Source of the DNA: Acrasis kona
Lineage: Eukaryota > Heterolobosea > Eutetramitea > Acrasida > Acrasidae
Assembly (NCBI GenBank): GCA_026419775.2
Contig: JAOPGA020000687.1
Coordinates: forward strand, 82,461-146,460
Direction of reading: 5' to 3'
DNA length: 64,000 nucleotides
Shown: in pieces, positions 52,923-62,951 of the stretch
Layout: each line of letters opens with the position of its first letter
Numbering within the stretch: position 1 is the stretch's first letter
The notes under the pieces: generated by a model
The model's input: only the letters and a program-made list of their open reading frames with translations
Told to the model about the DNA's origin: nothing
Databases searched by the model: none
Program-made: the position numbers and the translations under genes

Positions 52923-55900
52923 ATGATCATCTCGTTTATTTCAACAACGTTGATGGTTCTGATGATTAGTGGTGTTGCTTTAGCTGATTTAACACGTAAA
53001 GGGTATATTACCGCCAATGGAGAGACTTTACTTTATAAACCCGAGCACAATCTATGGCTTCCACCTCAAAGGAGCAAATACAACGATTATATATACGCGT
53101 ATTCAAGTTTTATACCAAAATTTTTTAAAGCAGAAGTTGTAACACCTGTGACAATATGGAGACGTTATTCCGTCAAATCAAATAATACAATTGCCGACGC
53201 AACTTTCTTGTTTAGGGGTGGAATGGAAAAATGTGAGTACGTTAGGGAAATTGACATCCACCTCTGTTCCTCATCCAACATTTTGTATTTGATTCAAACA
53301 GCTGATAGCTTCAAACCAAGAACGATTGAATTTAACGACACCATACATGACTTTCGCTTCGATCAATTAAATAACCTCATCTTTCTGACAACAATGTTCA
53401 GTACACCCTTCCCTCTGCTAGAACCCGTCAGTGATGTCATGTTGCACACTGTTGATTTCAAAACCCTAGACATTTTAAACTCAACAAGAATTTTAAATGA
53501 CACCGATGGATTAAAGATTATAGTATTCGACTCCGGGTATGATTGGGTTCCACAGACTCTTTTGACGGACTCTTTCATGTTCATTGCATGCACTGTGTCC
53601 AATAGTAGCATAGAAGTTGGTGTGCACATGAGACTGACTGAAAGTGAGTGATTTTTTTAATTGTACATTTTTAACAAATCAAGTCGACAGGATACTTGGC
53701 ACCACAAGAGTCAGCATAGTTGGTGAAAGTAAATCAAACATTTTCTTGTCCTTGTAACTTTTTAGACATGTACAACATTGGCATGGACATACTAGAAGGA
53801 TTTGACAAGGGTCACATGTTGTTCCTTGTTATATACTCTAGCTATGTACATCACCAGTTGATCCTGATGGAAGTTGATAAAACATCTCTAAAGGTGACTA
53901 GAAGTATGTTTTCACTTTTTCATTCTTACTAACAACGACAGAGCTAACATTGGACGAAAATTATCACTTCTTTTGCTCACAAAACATTAAAGCCACGTGC
54001 ACACCTTCCATCGTGATGACCAACGAAAAACTACATATTCACTACTACAACAATCAACTACTCCATCATCTCACAATCACTCAAGACTTTGTAAAGAGAA
54101 ATCACTTTCAAAGACCTCACCCCGATTCATTCAGCTTGTTCACCACGGCCGATGCAAAAAAACTGTTCAGTACCTCTAGTCAAAGGCTATGGCACCACAC
54201 TGGAATCATTCGCACATTACTTTTAGATTTATCGAACGAAGTGACGTTGGGATGTACGGCAGGACCTAGTCGTCGTGGTTTGATTTTTGATGAATTTTGC
54301 ATCGAACGCATCACTTCAAACCTCATCGCCAGCTGTCCGCTCACACCAAAAACAACAAACATTATATATGGAGGAGAAGAAGGAGGTCTTTATAGAATAC
54401 AAATACAAGAGGACATGTACTACTTTACAACGTTTTTGGCCAGGCTGTCACAAGGAAAGAACATTGACATGGTCACGGATGGTTATAATGTATACGTAAT
54501 GACTTGTAATGATGTTATTGTTAAAATTGTTGTTGATTCCATGAATGTTGTGGGAATGTTGAGCATGGGTGGCTTGAAGAGCAGTAGTTATCGTTTGTTC
54601 TTTAATCAACACATGAATGAATTGTATGTGGTTGGTTATGATTTGATGGTTGTGGTTGACCCAAGTGACATGAGCGTTAAAAATAGATTTGTAACAGGCG
54701 TCCAAGATCGTTTAAAAGTTTTGTACTGTGCATCTCAATTTGAAGTGTTGCATTGTTGTTTGTCCTTGTTCGCCAATTCAACTGTTAGTAGTCAATTCCA
54801 TCACTTTGTTCATAATGCCACCAGTGGTGAGTTTTCCACATTTCCTGGTGCGCAATATGATATATCTGTAGACAATAATATTCTGACCCATGTTACCCAG
54901 GACCATCAAGTCTATTATTATGATGGTCAGTATGTTTGGCGATCGCCCGTCCGTGCGCCAACCGTGAGTCAAAAAGATTGGCTGACGAGCGTTGTCGAGG
55001 TGAAGCGTCACCTTCAAACATTCGAACAGATCAAAACAATGGTGGTCGTGAACCAATCATTGTATCTATCGTCTTCAAAGCGTTTCATCTTTATATTTGA
55101 TTTGAACGGGGTGCTGGATGGTACAAAAGTCAAAAGAATTGATTCTGGCCTACAATACAACGTGGCCACATTTGATTTGAGAAAGCATTTAATGTTTTAT
55201 ACGTCCTCTGAAGCGTCGATAGAAGTCTTCGACTCTTTCACTCCTCCTCATAATAATACTAATATTCCACAAGATAATAAAATTAGAAATGTTTTATTGG
55301 GTGTATCTGGTTTGATTATCCTTGTGTCTTGTATCGTCATCATACCCCTTGCTATCGTGATCTGTAACCAACAACTAAGAATACTAAAAAGAAAAAAGAT
55401 TGGTAAGGATTTGGAGAAACCAGAAGAAAGTACCTTGTTGTTGGGCATCTCCACGTCTCCCACTCCCACTCCCCATAAGTCATGTCAATACCTGAATGCT
55501 AGGTCTTGGTGGATTGACTACAAGGATCTGCAGTTCGATAAGAGAATTGCAGAGGGCTCTGCAGGAATTCTTTATAAAGGTAAATGGAGGGGTAGTGATG
55601 TTGCAATAAAGATGATCAAAGTAAATCTTGTTGACGAGGATGAAGAGGATGCTGAAGACGAAGAGGCTAGGTTTGAACAAGAGGCAAGCATCTTGAGTAG
55701 CTTGAGGCATCCTAATATTGTGTTGTACATGGGCGTTGCTGTTGACGATAATCGATCCAATCGGTTTATCGTAACTGAATACATGCCACAAGGTAGTTTG
55801 GATCAAGTATTATACAAGGATCTAAAGAATAGAAAAATTTATACTTTTGGCGAAAAAATTAAAATTTTAATAAATATTTGTCAGGGCATGATTTATTTAC

Positions 55901-56491
55901 ATAACCTACAAACACCAATTCTACATCGTGACATTAAGCCACAAAATATCTTATTGGGCCAAAACAAAACTGATATTAAGCTGTGTGATTTTGGCGTCTC
56001 GAAAATGATGTCCTTTAATACAATGACCAATATTTCTTATGGCACCATACAATACACTAGTCCTTCCATTCTTAAAAGAGACAAATAGTAAGCACGCCCT
56101 GTTTGTTTGTTCATTAACAAAAATAAGTTATAGCGAAAAGTGTGACACCTTTTCATTTGGTATCATTATGCACGAATTGTTTTTTGTTTTGGAGCCGTAT
56201 CTTGAAGAGATTGAGAATGGTAATTACTTCAAGTTGGGAATGGATGTTATAAATGGAAAGAGGCCCAGTATACCTTTTGATGAGAATGGAGATGAGCAAA
56301 ATATTGAAAAGTTTTTCTGGGAGAGTCATAAAAAAGGCGTCTCTTACAACACGCACTCGATTGTTTTGGCAACCCAAATGTACATACATTTAATGAAAGA
56401 GTGTTGGCAGGATGAAGAACCAAAGAGGCCTTCCTTCTCTGAAATATTGTCAAGGTTAAATTCGATACAATATGCAGTTCTTTTGACTTAA
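52923..56491 (+). CDS. transmembrane receptor-like TKL kinase
   Basis: Five exons: 52923-53643, 53684-53722, 53766-53903, 53942-56087, 56128-56491; introns 38-43 bp; 1135 residues. Signal peptide (about 1-22). A large ectodomain (to about 745) has beta-propeller-like strands and many N-glycosylation sites. One membrane span (about 748-775; SGLIILVSCIVIIPLAIVI) leads to a cytosolic kinase (about 822-1130): AEGSAGILYKG, DVAIKMIK, HRDIKPQNILL, CDFGVSKM. All catalytic residues are present. The last intron has two possible acceptors (56127 or 56132); both keep the frame. It is probably a surface sensor; the ligand is unknown. Confidence 0.85.
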
Positions 56492-56519
56492 TAAATTGTA
56501 AAATATTTTTATTACAATA

Positions 56520-57818
56520 TTAATGTAACTTTCTCTTGAACACACTAAATGGGTCATACTTTTGTACCGTTAGAAGCAAACCAATACACCACCAAGTAAA
56601 GCAAGCCGCCAGAATGGACGCAACATAAGCAGGCATATATGCAGCGTGGTACCACCCCGAAGACAAGTTTGTATAATCCTTCATCACACAAACCAAAGTC
56701 AACGTGACAATCGGCAACGTCAAGAAGGCGGTACAAAAGCAAACGCAATCCAACGCCCTGACCAGCACATACCTTGCAAAGATGGATGGAGGTCTCTTGT
56801 TCAACTGCTGCAACACCCATATCACCGCAAACAAACAAAGATACAAGGCAACAGTGGGAGAGAACACTTGCAACCACGTGGCAAAGTTTGGATTGTTTAA
56901 TTTGGAAGCAACAAAAAGCAACTGTAATGGCGCCGCAACGTTCACCACGATGGCCCATCCATGTGCAACGGCGCACAACGTGACGTCCATGTAGTTGTGA
57001 ATGTTGCTTTGCGTAATGTTCCACCACACAAACATGTACATTCTCTTGATGGGCGTAATCATTTGATACACAAAGTAACCACAAATCAAATGTAGCGGCA
57101 TGCACAAGAGTTGACAATTAACGTGAGGATACATCAAGTGCATCACGTAAATGAACAGGGCAGATGGAATCCAGCACACGCATGCCAAAAGAGAAAACGA
57201 AGTATCGCGTAGTGCTGCTAGGTGAATGTCCTTTGGCATGTCCTCTTTTGTAAACATGATGATGTAGTCCCTGACTGATTTTTGTTCCAGACCGATTCTG
57301 TTGCTGTACCACTCGGCGATAAGTGGCAACATGGATCCAGCCATCATGAATAATAAACTCTTGTGCCATATGCTGTTGTAGTCTTTGTCATTTACGCCAA
57401 TCATGAATGCAAATAAAAACGTAGTTAGCATCCCAGAGATTGTTATGTATAATAGTGACGTGATGATTGAAATGGTAGATATTTTCCTCTGTTTTGATTT
57501 TGATTCGCTCTTTATTCTGAAACTGTCCTTGAGTTTTGTGCGAATTTCGAACAGGTGCATGATCCAATTCCGATAATCGTTGCTCGTGTTGTTGGACATT
57601 GGGGGGAAGTTATGGACTCCTCCCAGAAATGCTTCTCTCTTTGCTTCTAGTATGTGCTTTTTCCACAATTCATCGTCTTGTTCTATAACTATTCGTCTCC
57701 ACCTTTGGCAGGTATGATGAGCGGCTATTAGATCCTGTAGATTGAGAAAGGTGAATATCTGAAATAAGTTGTCATCAGCGAGCTTCTCTTCATCAAATGT
57801 CTCTGTTATTGAATTCAT
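56520..57818 (-). CDS. F-box protein with multiple membrane spans
   Basis: 432 residues from ATG 57818; the frame is open for another 36 codons upstream without an ATG. Residues about 10-60 form an F-box (LFQIFTFLNLQDLIAAHHTC, QRWRRIV, DDELWKKH), which should bind SKP1 of an SCF ubiquitin ligase. The remainder has about eight to nine hydrophobic segments (for example ISIITSLLYITISGMLTTFL) with no recognised family. An F-box on a polytopic membrane protein suggests ubiquitination at a membrane. Confidence 0.78.
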   Translation of the reverse strand: MNSITETFDEEKLADDNLFQIFTFLNLQDLIAAHHTCQRWRRIVIEQDDELWKKHILEAKREAFLGGVHNFPPMSNNTSNDYRNWIMHLFEIRTKLKDSFRIKSESKSKQRKISTISIITSLLYITISGMLTTFLFAFMIGVNDKDYNSIWHKSLLFMMAGSMLPLIAEWYSNRIGLEQKSVRDYIIMFTKEDMPKDIHLAALRDTSFSLLACVCWIPSALFIYVMHLMYPHVNCQLLCMPLHLICGYFVYQMITPIKRMYMFVWWNITQSNIHNYMDVTLCAVAHGWAIVVNVAAPLQLLFVASKLNNPNFATWLQVFSPTVALYLCLFAVIWVLQQLNKRPPSIFARYVLVRALDCVCFCTAFLTLPIVTLTLVCVMKDYTNLSSGWYHAAYMPAYVASILAACFTWWCIGLLLTVQKYDPFSVFKRKLH

Positions 57819-57939
57819 TTGATATTTTGTAAAGCTGTTCGGATTTCCTTTATTTTCAGTCTTGCGGGTCCCATTCGACTCTGTTACATTGGGATTGGGG
57901 TGGAAACTATTGAAGGAATTTAACAAACAACACGGAAAT

Positions 57940-58800
57940 CTAACAACAATAATTTATTATAACAGGCCCTCTGATGGTTTCCGTTTTATCGTCATGGCAC
58001 ATCGCACTATTTATGAACAATGTAGAGGACCCATCGTCGTATTGGAGAAGTTGATGGCCGTAGCCACTATGGATGTGTCCGAAAAGATGAATGGACGGCT
58101 TAACTCTTCCGATGACCTCCTTCCATAGGGATCTACTACCCCCGTGGCCGTACCCAACGTGTTGCTGTTTGCATATTGAACAATTCTTGGAAATTTTTTG
58201 TGGCACTTCTGTATTCTTGGGTTGTTGTGGCAGTTCCGTACTGTCACTATCATTTTTTGGCTTTCTTGGTGTTATTAAATCCATAATTCCAATGGGTGGA
58301 GAGTGAGTTACGAGTATGTCGGTGTCATTGGGTATAGTCCTCCATTTGATGCTTCTGTCTTTCGTTTGGTTCATGTAGAAAGCAGGTCGGGAAGCTGAGT
58401 AAGGTGTACCGTAGATTCTTATTTTCGATCCTTCAATATCTAGGTCCACAAAGGAATCCTGAAGATATATGCAGTTTTCGAGCAGTGGATGTTTGTTGTC
58501 AGCATTTAGAAGTAAATTTTTATTTATGGTGCGGTCCATCATTATATCATGGTTACCTGCAATGATTACGACGTAGGTGAACTTGTGCTTGATGCTCTGA
58601 ATGAAACCATTGAAACTTTCAATCTCTTCTAAAGTACCGCGATTTGTAAAGTCCCCTGCATGGAGTAGCACTGAGCCATACATCATTTCGGAATAGAACT
58701 CTGTGATTTCATCGTGCTTGTTGTGTGTGTCTGACAAACAAACTATACGAAATGATTGGTTTGGTTTTTTAGAAGTGTTCACTGTTAGCTCGTTGTTCAT
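57940..58800 (-). CDS. metallophosphoesterase (MPPED/UPF0046-like)
   Basis: Intronless, 286 residues. It has the full calcineurin-like motif set: CLSDTHNKHDE, LLHAGDFTN, IIAGNHDIMMD, LVTHSPP and HLFGHIHSGYG, in the order and spacing of the MPPED1/2 (239AB) phosphodiesterases. A charged insertion with Cys (CSICKQQH) lies before the last metal-binding motif. It probably binds two metal ions and cleaves phosphodiesters; substrate unknown. Confidence 0.9.
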   Translation of the reverse strand: MNNELTVNTSKKPNQSFRIVCLSDTHNKHDEITEFYSEMMYGSVLLHAGDFTNRGTLEEIESFNGFIQSIKHKFTYVVIIAGNHDIMMDRTINKNLLLNADNKHPLLENCIYLQDSFVDLDIEGSKIRIYGTPYSASRPAFYMNQTKDRSIKWRTIPNDTDILVTHSPPIGIMDLITPRKPKNDSDSTELPQQPKNTEVPQKISKNCSICKQQHVGYGHGGSRSLWKEVIGRVKPSIHLFGHIHSGYGHQLLQYDDGSSTLFINSAMCHDDKTETIRGPVIINYCC

Positions 58801-58825
58801 TTTGTTGTGTTTTTGTTGTTTCTCA

Positions 58826-59113
58826 ATGTCTCTTGAAGTGCGAAGTTCATTTCATGGTTTAGAACTCAACCAGCAACCTGGGATTGCAGAACAAGACGCC
58901 CACATTAATTGTTCATTTGTTACAAAAAATGCACACAAGCAACATAAAGAAATATTGCAAATAACAATAACATCAACAGCGTTAAGCACATTTCACAATG
59001 TATCAGAAGGAAATTATTTTAATGCGATAAACTTTTCAATTCCCTTCGGACTTGAATCTCCTAATTTAATTGGTAATTTTACAAAAAGCTCAACGTTTTG
59101 CTTCCAATTTTAA
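58826..59113 (+). CDS. possible small hypothetical protein
   Basis: 95-codon frame with ATG at 58826, 25 bp from the divergent metallophosphoesterase start. It is polar with several Asn and His, without motifs. It could be noncoding. The remaining 59114-59729 is very AT-rich spacer with no recognised feature. Confidence 0.3.
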   Translation: MSLEVRSSFHGLELNQQPGIAEQDAHINCSFVTKNAHKQHKEILQITITSTALSTFHNVSEGNYFNAINFSIPFGLESPNLIGNFTKSSTFCFQF

Positions 59114-59729
59114 CATTACTCCCTATTGATTAGAAAATAGTACCGGCATCTAACAATACTTTGATCAAAGGTATGAAGCCCTTGTTATCAGTTGACTTGA
59201 GAATTGAGAGGACAGATGCCTACCAAATACCAATTTTTTATTAAAAAAGTTGAAGAAATTATCGTTGTTCACCTTTGCATATTCTGAAATAATATTCGTT
59301 GGACCACCGTCAATTATCTTTGAATAAACTTTTTGTCATAATTTCCGTGTAATTCTCTTTTCTCACCTTTTTTCCTCAAAAAATACTACTCGGAAATTAA
59401 ATTTATTGCCAGGGACTGACACAATTAAGAGGATCATTGAGGATCAGAGAAATCATTTTATTATATTACAATGTAGGTTCTTCTGCTTGTCCATCACAGG
59501 CTTAATCGCTACCTGGACAAAATTTTGAAAAAACACTCCATCGATACGTCTTTGTATTATCTATAACTTTCTCCTTTCAGAATGTTTTATAGAGGTAATT
59601 TATAGTACAAACTTCACGCACCAGGGGGTCCATTGGATTGTAAAAAAAATAAGGGTGTTGAGTGGTTGAGTTAATTATTTAACAGTTATTTTACAAAAGT
59701 CGCATCACATTGGATTGTACTGTTCGAAC

Positions 59730-61388
59730 ATGAGCCGTCAAACGAATGATCAAGACGAAGAAGACAGTTTTTATGTCTCTCCAGTAAAAAATGAGCCAGT
59801 ATTGCCATCAAACAAAGGAGAGTATGAGTCGTTTGAACGTAGAATGTTAGATGCCTTGGAAAAAGAACGAAAGAGCGACGGACTAGCGCAATACTCCTTT
59901 CTAACAGCAGATCCATATCTCAAAAAGTTAATAAAGACATACCGTGGGACAGTATTGACGAAGTCAAACTACGATAAATTAGGCGAAGAAGACAAAGAAG
60001 CAGTGATCAAAATTAATAAACTCAAAACTGGAACACACTTCGATGCGATTGAGTATTTAGTAAGTGATGTTTTGATCAAAACTAACGCTTTAAGGTGAGG
60101 GAAGGAAGCCACAAGGACATTCAATTCTTCAAAAACGATGTCTACAATTGCTCTAAGCCTTTTTCGAAGTGGACAACAGATGATTTATCGTTTCGATGTG
60201 TAAGAATAAAAGACGTCGAATACGCCCACTTCGATGAGTCATACCGTGGAAAAGGGGATTCATTTTTCGCTACTGACAAACCGAACCTGGACAATACGTA
60301 CAAGCTTATTGTTGATGGCTACAATGAACTCTTGGAAAATGGACATTTCCACCACGGACCAAAGTCGCGCCAAGAGAACCAACATAAACTTTACTGCGAC
60401 GTGCTGAAGAGAGCAATTAGGAGTCTGTACCAAATCTCGAACAACAAAAATCCGAGATCATTTTATGAAGTAGAGATGAGCCATCCAAAAGATCCCACAT
60501 TCGGACATGGTTTTTTGGACATTTGTCTTGGTATGTCCCAAAGAGACGAAGATGTTCCAGAGCCAGTACTGTTTCTCATCGAATGTAAATCGCGGGTGGA
60601 CAGCAAGCACACCGCTCAAGTTGTGGCCGAGCTTATGGCTACTAAGGGCAGGAACGATGAGAAATTTTCGGACTACGTTCCCTGTCACGCTTTACTATCC
60701 GATGGTATCTGTTGCCAACTCTTTATGATACAAAACGTAACAAAAGACACGATATTCGTTGGACAAAGCAACAAGTTCACCATCGGCACATTTAGCAAGA
60801 ACGGCCCCAGTCAAAAATTCATACCTAATGAATCGTCTCTGAAAAAGGTCGTAAAAGCGTTGCGTGTGTTGACTGATGTTAAAAACTTTCCTGATCAGCC
60901 ATCGAAAATTTACATGAAAAAGTTTCTTGACGACGTGGAATTGCAAAAGACTTTGGCCGAAGAACAAAAAAAGAAGCTCTCTGCATTGGTGGAATCTGCC
61001 CTTTCTGATATTATGACTGGATACATGAATGCAATACAGAGTGCTGCTGGGGATGTTTTAAAATCCTACCATGTAAGTAATCACTTTTAATCTTACTCAT
61101 TTGTAAAAGACTCCAGAATCAGAATGTACGTTGGAGATTTCAAACATTAGGCATAGCGTAGTTGGTGCTGATGCAATCACTGACTTGATAAAGTCCACAT
61201 ACCGTGTTAAAACGGAGCACGTAGTGACGAATTACAGTTTTAGTGAAGGAGACGGTTTTGTGACCGAGTTGAAGATCAGTGGTTCCATGACTACCCAAGG
61301 CGCAATGTACAGCTGGGACCATCATTTGAGCGTCGACATCATGAAAAAGAAGATTCTGGAGCAACAAATCAAATATGCTTTAAAGTAA
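59730..61388 (+). CDS. PD-(D/E)XK nuclease-like protein, Crinkler-effector-like
   Basis: Three exons: 59730-60059, 60095-61072, 61110-61388; introns 35 and 37 bp, all phase 0; 528 residues. The start is the first ATG (MSRQTNDQDEED). Residues about 205-305 resemble a restriction-endonuclease fold: a helix with conserved polar residues, GHGFLDICLG (Asp252), then VLFLIECKSR (Glu273, Lys275) and a helix. The same D...ExK spacing occurs in nuclease domains of Crinkler/CR effectors. A helical stretch (about 400-440) and an extra C-terminal alpha/beta segment follow. No signal peptide. It lies directly beside a Harbinger-type element and a hAT remnant. The nuclease assignment is motif-based. Confidence 0.72.
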
Positions 61389-61528
61389 TGAATTATTCGA
61401 ACCAGCTCATAGATAGATGCTCATCAATCCTAGAACCATGTTCAATNTAAGAAATTAACATCGTGTATAAAATGGAAAAGTAAAGAATACACATAGTGTC
61501 GTGTAATATAAATTAAAAACAGCAATAA

Positions 61529-61555
61529 ACATTAGGGTTGTTTTCTTCAACATTT
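61529..61555 (+). repeat. left terminal inverted repeat
   Basis: 27 bp identical to the reverse complement of 62955-62981; it begins with a TTAGGG-containing core. Confidence 0.85.
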
Positions 61556-61659
61556 GAACAACTTCAACAATTTGAACGTATTCAAATAATTTTAAATTGT
61601 TGAATTATTTTAAAATGAGTTAATCGAAGTAAACATAAAATTAAACAAATTGAACAATT

Positions 61660-61878
61660 TTAATTGATTTGGCTAAATGCAATGTCCTCATCCTCGTCCT
61701 CAGCCTCTTCCTCAGTGGTTCTTTCAACTGTAAATCCCTCATAAAAACGGCCTACCCTTTTCTCGAACTTGCACATGACGTTCAGGTTGGTGTTTGCGTC
61801 TTCAGGGATGGGAATGCTGACTACCTGGTACTCTGGTTCGGTTACAGGATCAGATGATTCGTTAAAACCTCCACCCAT
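61660..61878 (-). CDS. small acidic protein encoded inside the transposon
   Basis: 72 codons from ATG 61878, ending in an acidic run (EEEAEDEDEDIAFSQ). A plausible 43-bp intron (61933-61891) would add an upstream exon (YEEGALIWKGVNVALP), giving a longer protein starting outside the visible ATG. Harbinger elements often carry a second, Myb-like protein; this one does not look Myb-like. It may be the element's accessory protein or a captured host fragment. Confidence 0.4.
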   Translation of the reverse strand: MGGGFNESSDPVTEPEYQVVSIPIPEDANTNLNVMCKFEKRVGRFYEGFTVERTTEEEAEDEDEDIAFSQIN

Positions 61879-62070
61879 GTTCTTTTCCTTCTATTTGTTT
61901 GTTATCAAATTAAATGTAACTCTTTTAAATTACCGGTAGGTAACGCAACGTTAACTCCCTTCCATATTAGTGCTCCTTCCTCATACTCGTCCCGTGTTTG
62001 ATGATTGACAGAAAGTTGTTATTGTAAAGTTGTTTGAAAGTTAACGATTGACATTAACTGAGTGGTTGCG

Positions 62071-62810
62071 ATGCAAGTAGAGCAGGCTTACATAACCTCG
62101 ATATGGGATGCTTTCTACAAAGTTTTCAACTCGAGAGCAAAAAGAATATTCCAAGAGCAAATGGGAACATGGCCAGAGGTGTTAGCATATCTGCTCAAAC
62201 GATTGAGAGGACGTGAATTCATGACTACCAACACAGTTTGACTTTGACAACCGATTTGAAGGAGAGGTTCCTGAAGAAGTCTTCCAGAATGTAAGGCTTA
62301 TAATTGATGCTACTGAGTGTGCCATAGAGACCATCTGAATACTACATTCAACGTATCTACTACTCTGGAAAGAAACGGAGACACATGGTGAAATATCATA
62401 TTGTGTGCTCAATTGTTGATGGGAGAATACTAGATATACATGGACCATTTCGAGGTACAGTTCATGATGTGAGCATTGCGAGGTCTTGGTTAAGACGACC
62501 AGACAATCAACTACAACCAGGGGAGTTCCTGCTTGCAGATAAAGGATATCAAGGTCTGCCACATACAGTGGTGCCATATAAGGGAGCTGTTGACGAGTTA
62601 CATTCTGCCGTTAATCGTGTGATTGGATCTGTAAGAATATTGGTTGAAAATGCAATCGGAAGAATCAAGATATTTAGAGCAGTTGATAACAACACGCGTT
62701 GGAGGCATGGAAGAGAGAAACATCATTTTGTATTCCTTGCAGCTGCAGTGTTGGCAAATCTAGGAATGATGATGGCCACCCTATCTCTAAGACTCGCAAT
62801 GAATATTTAG
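62071..62810 (+). pseudogene. frameshifted PIF/Harbinger (DDE_Tnp_4) transposase
   Basis: Three frames carry consecutive pieces. From ATG 62071 a helical N-terminal part runs to a stop near 62239. Another frame has VPEEVFQNVRLIIDATE (first catalytic Asp) and ends near 62330. The main frame from about 62320 carries YYSGKKRRHMVKY, GPFRGTVHDVSI, LADKGYQG (second Asp) and VENAIGRIK (Glu) to TAG at 62810. The shift after DATECAIE fits loss of two bases in a GA repeat. All three acidic residues are kept, but the gene cannot make one protein as it stands. Confidence 0.75.
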
Positions 62811-62951
62811 GAGGGCGTAATGTTCGTCATCACCGCATGCAGAGACATTAAAATTGTTGTTTAGTATTTATTTTGTTTTTAACATTTTCAACATTTGATC
62901 GATAGTTAAACTATTTAAACATTTTTAACAACTTCAACAAAATCAAATATT

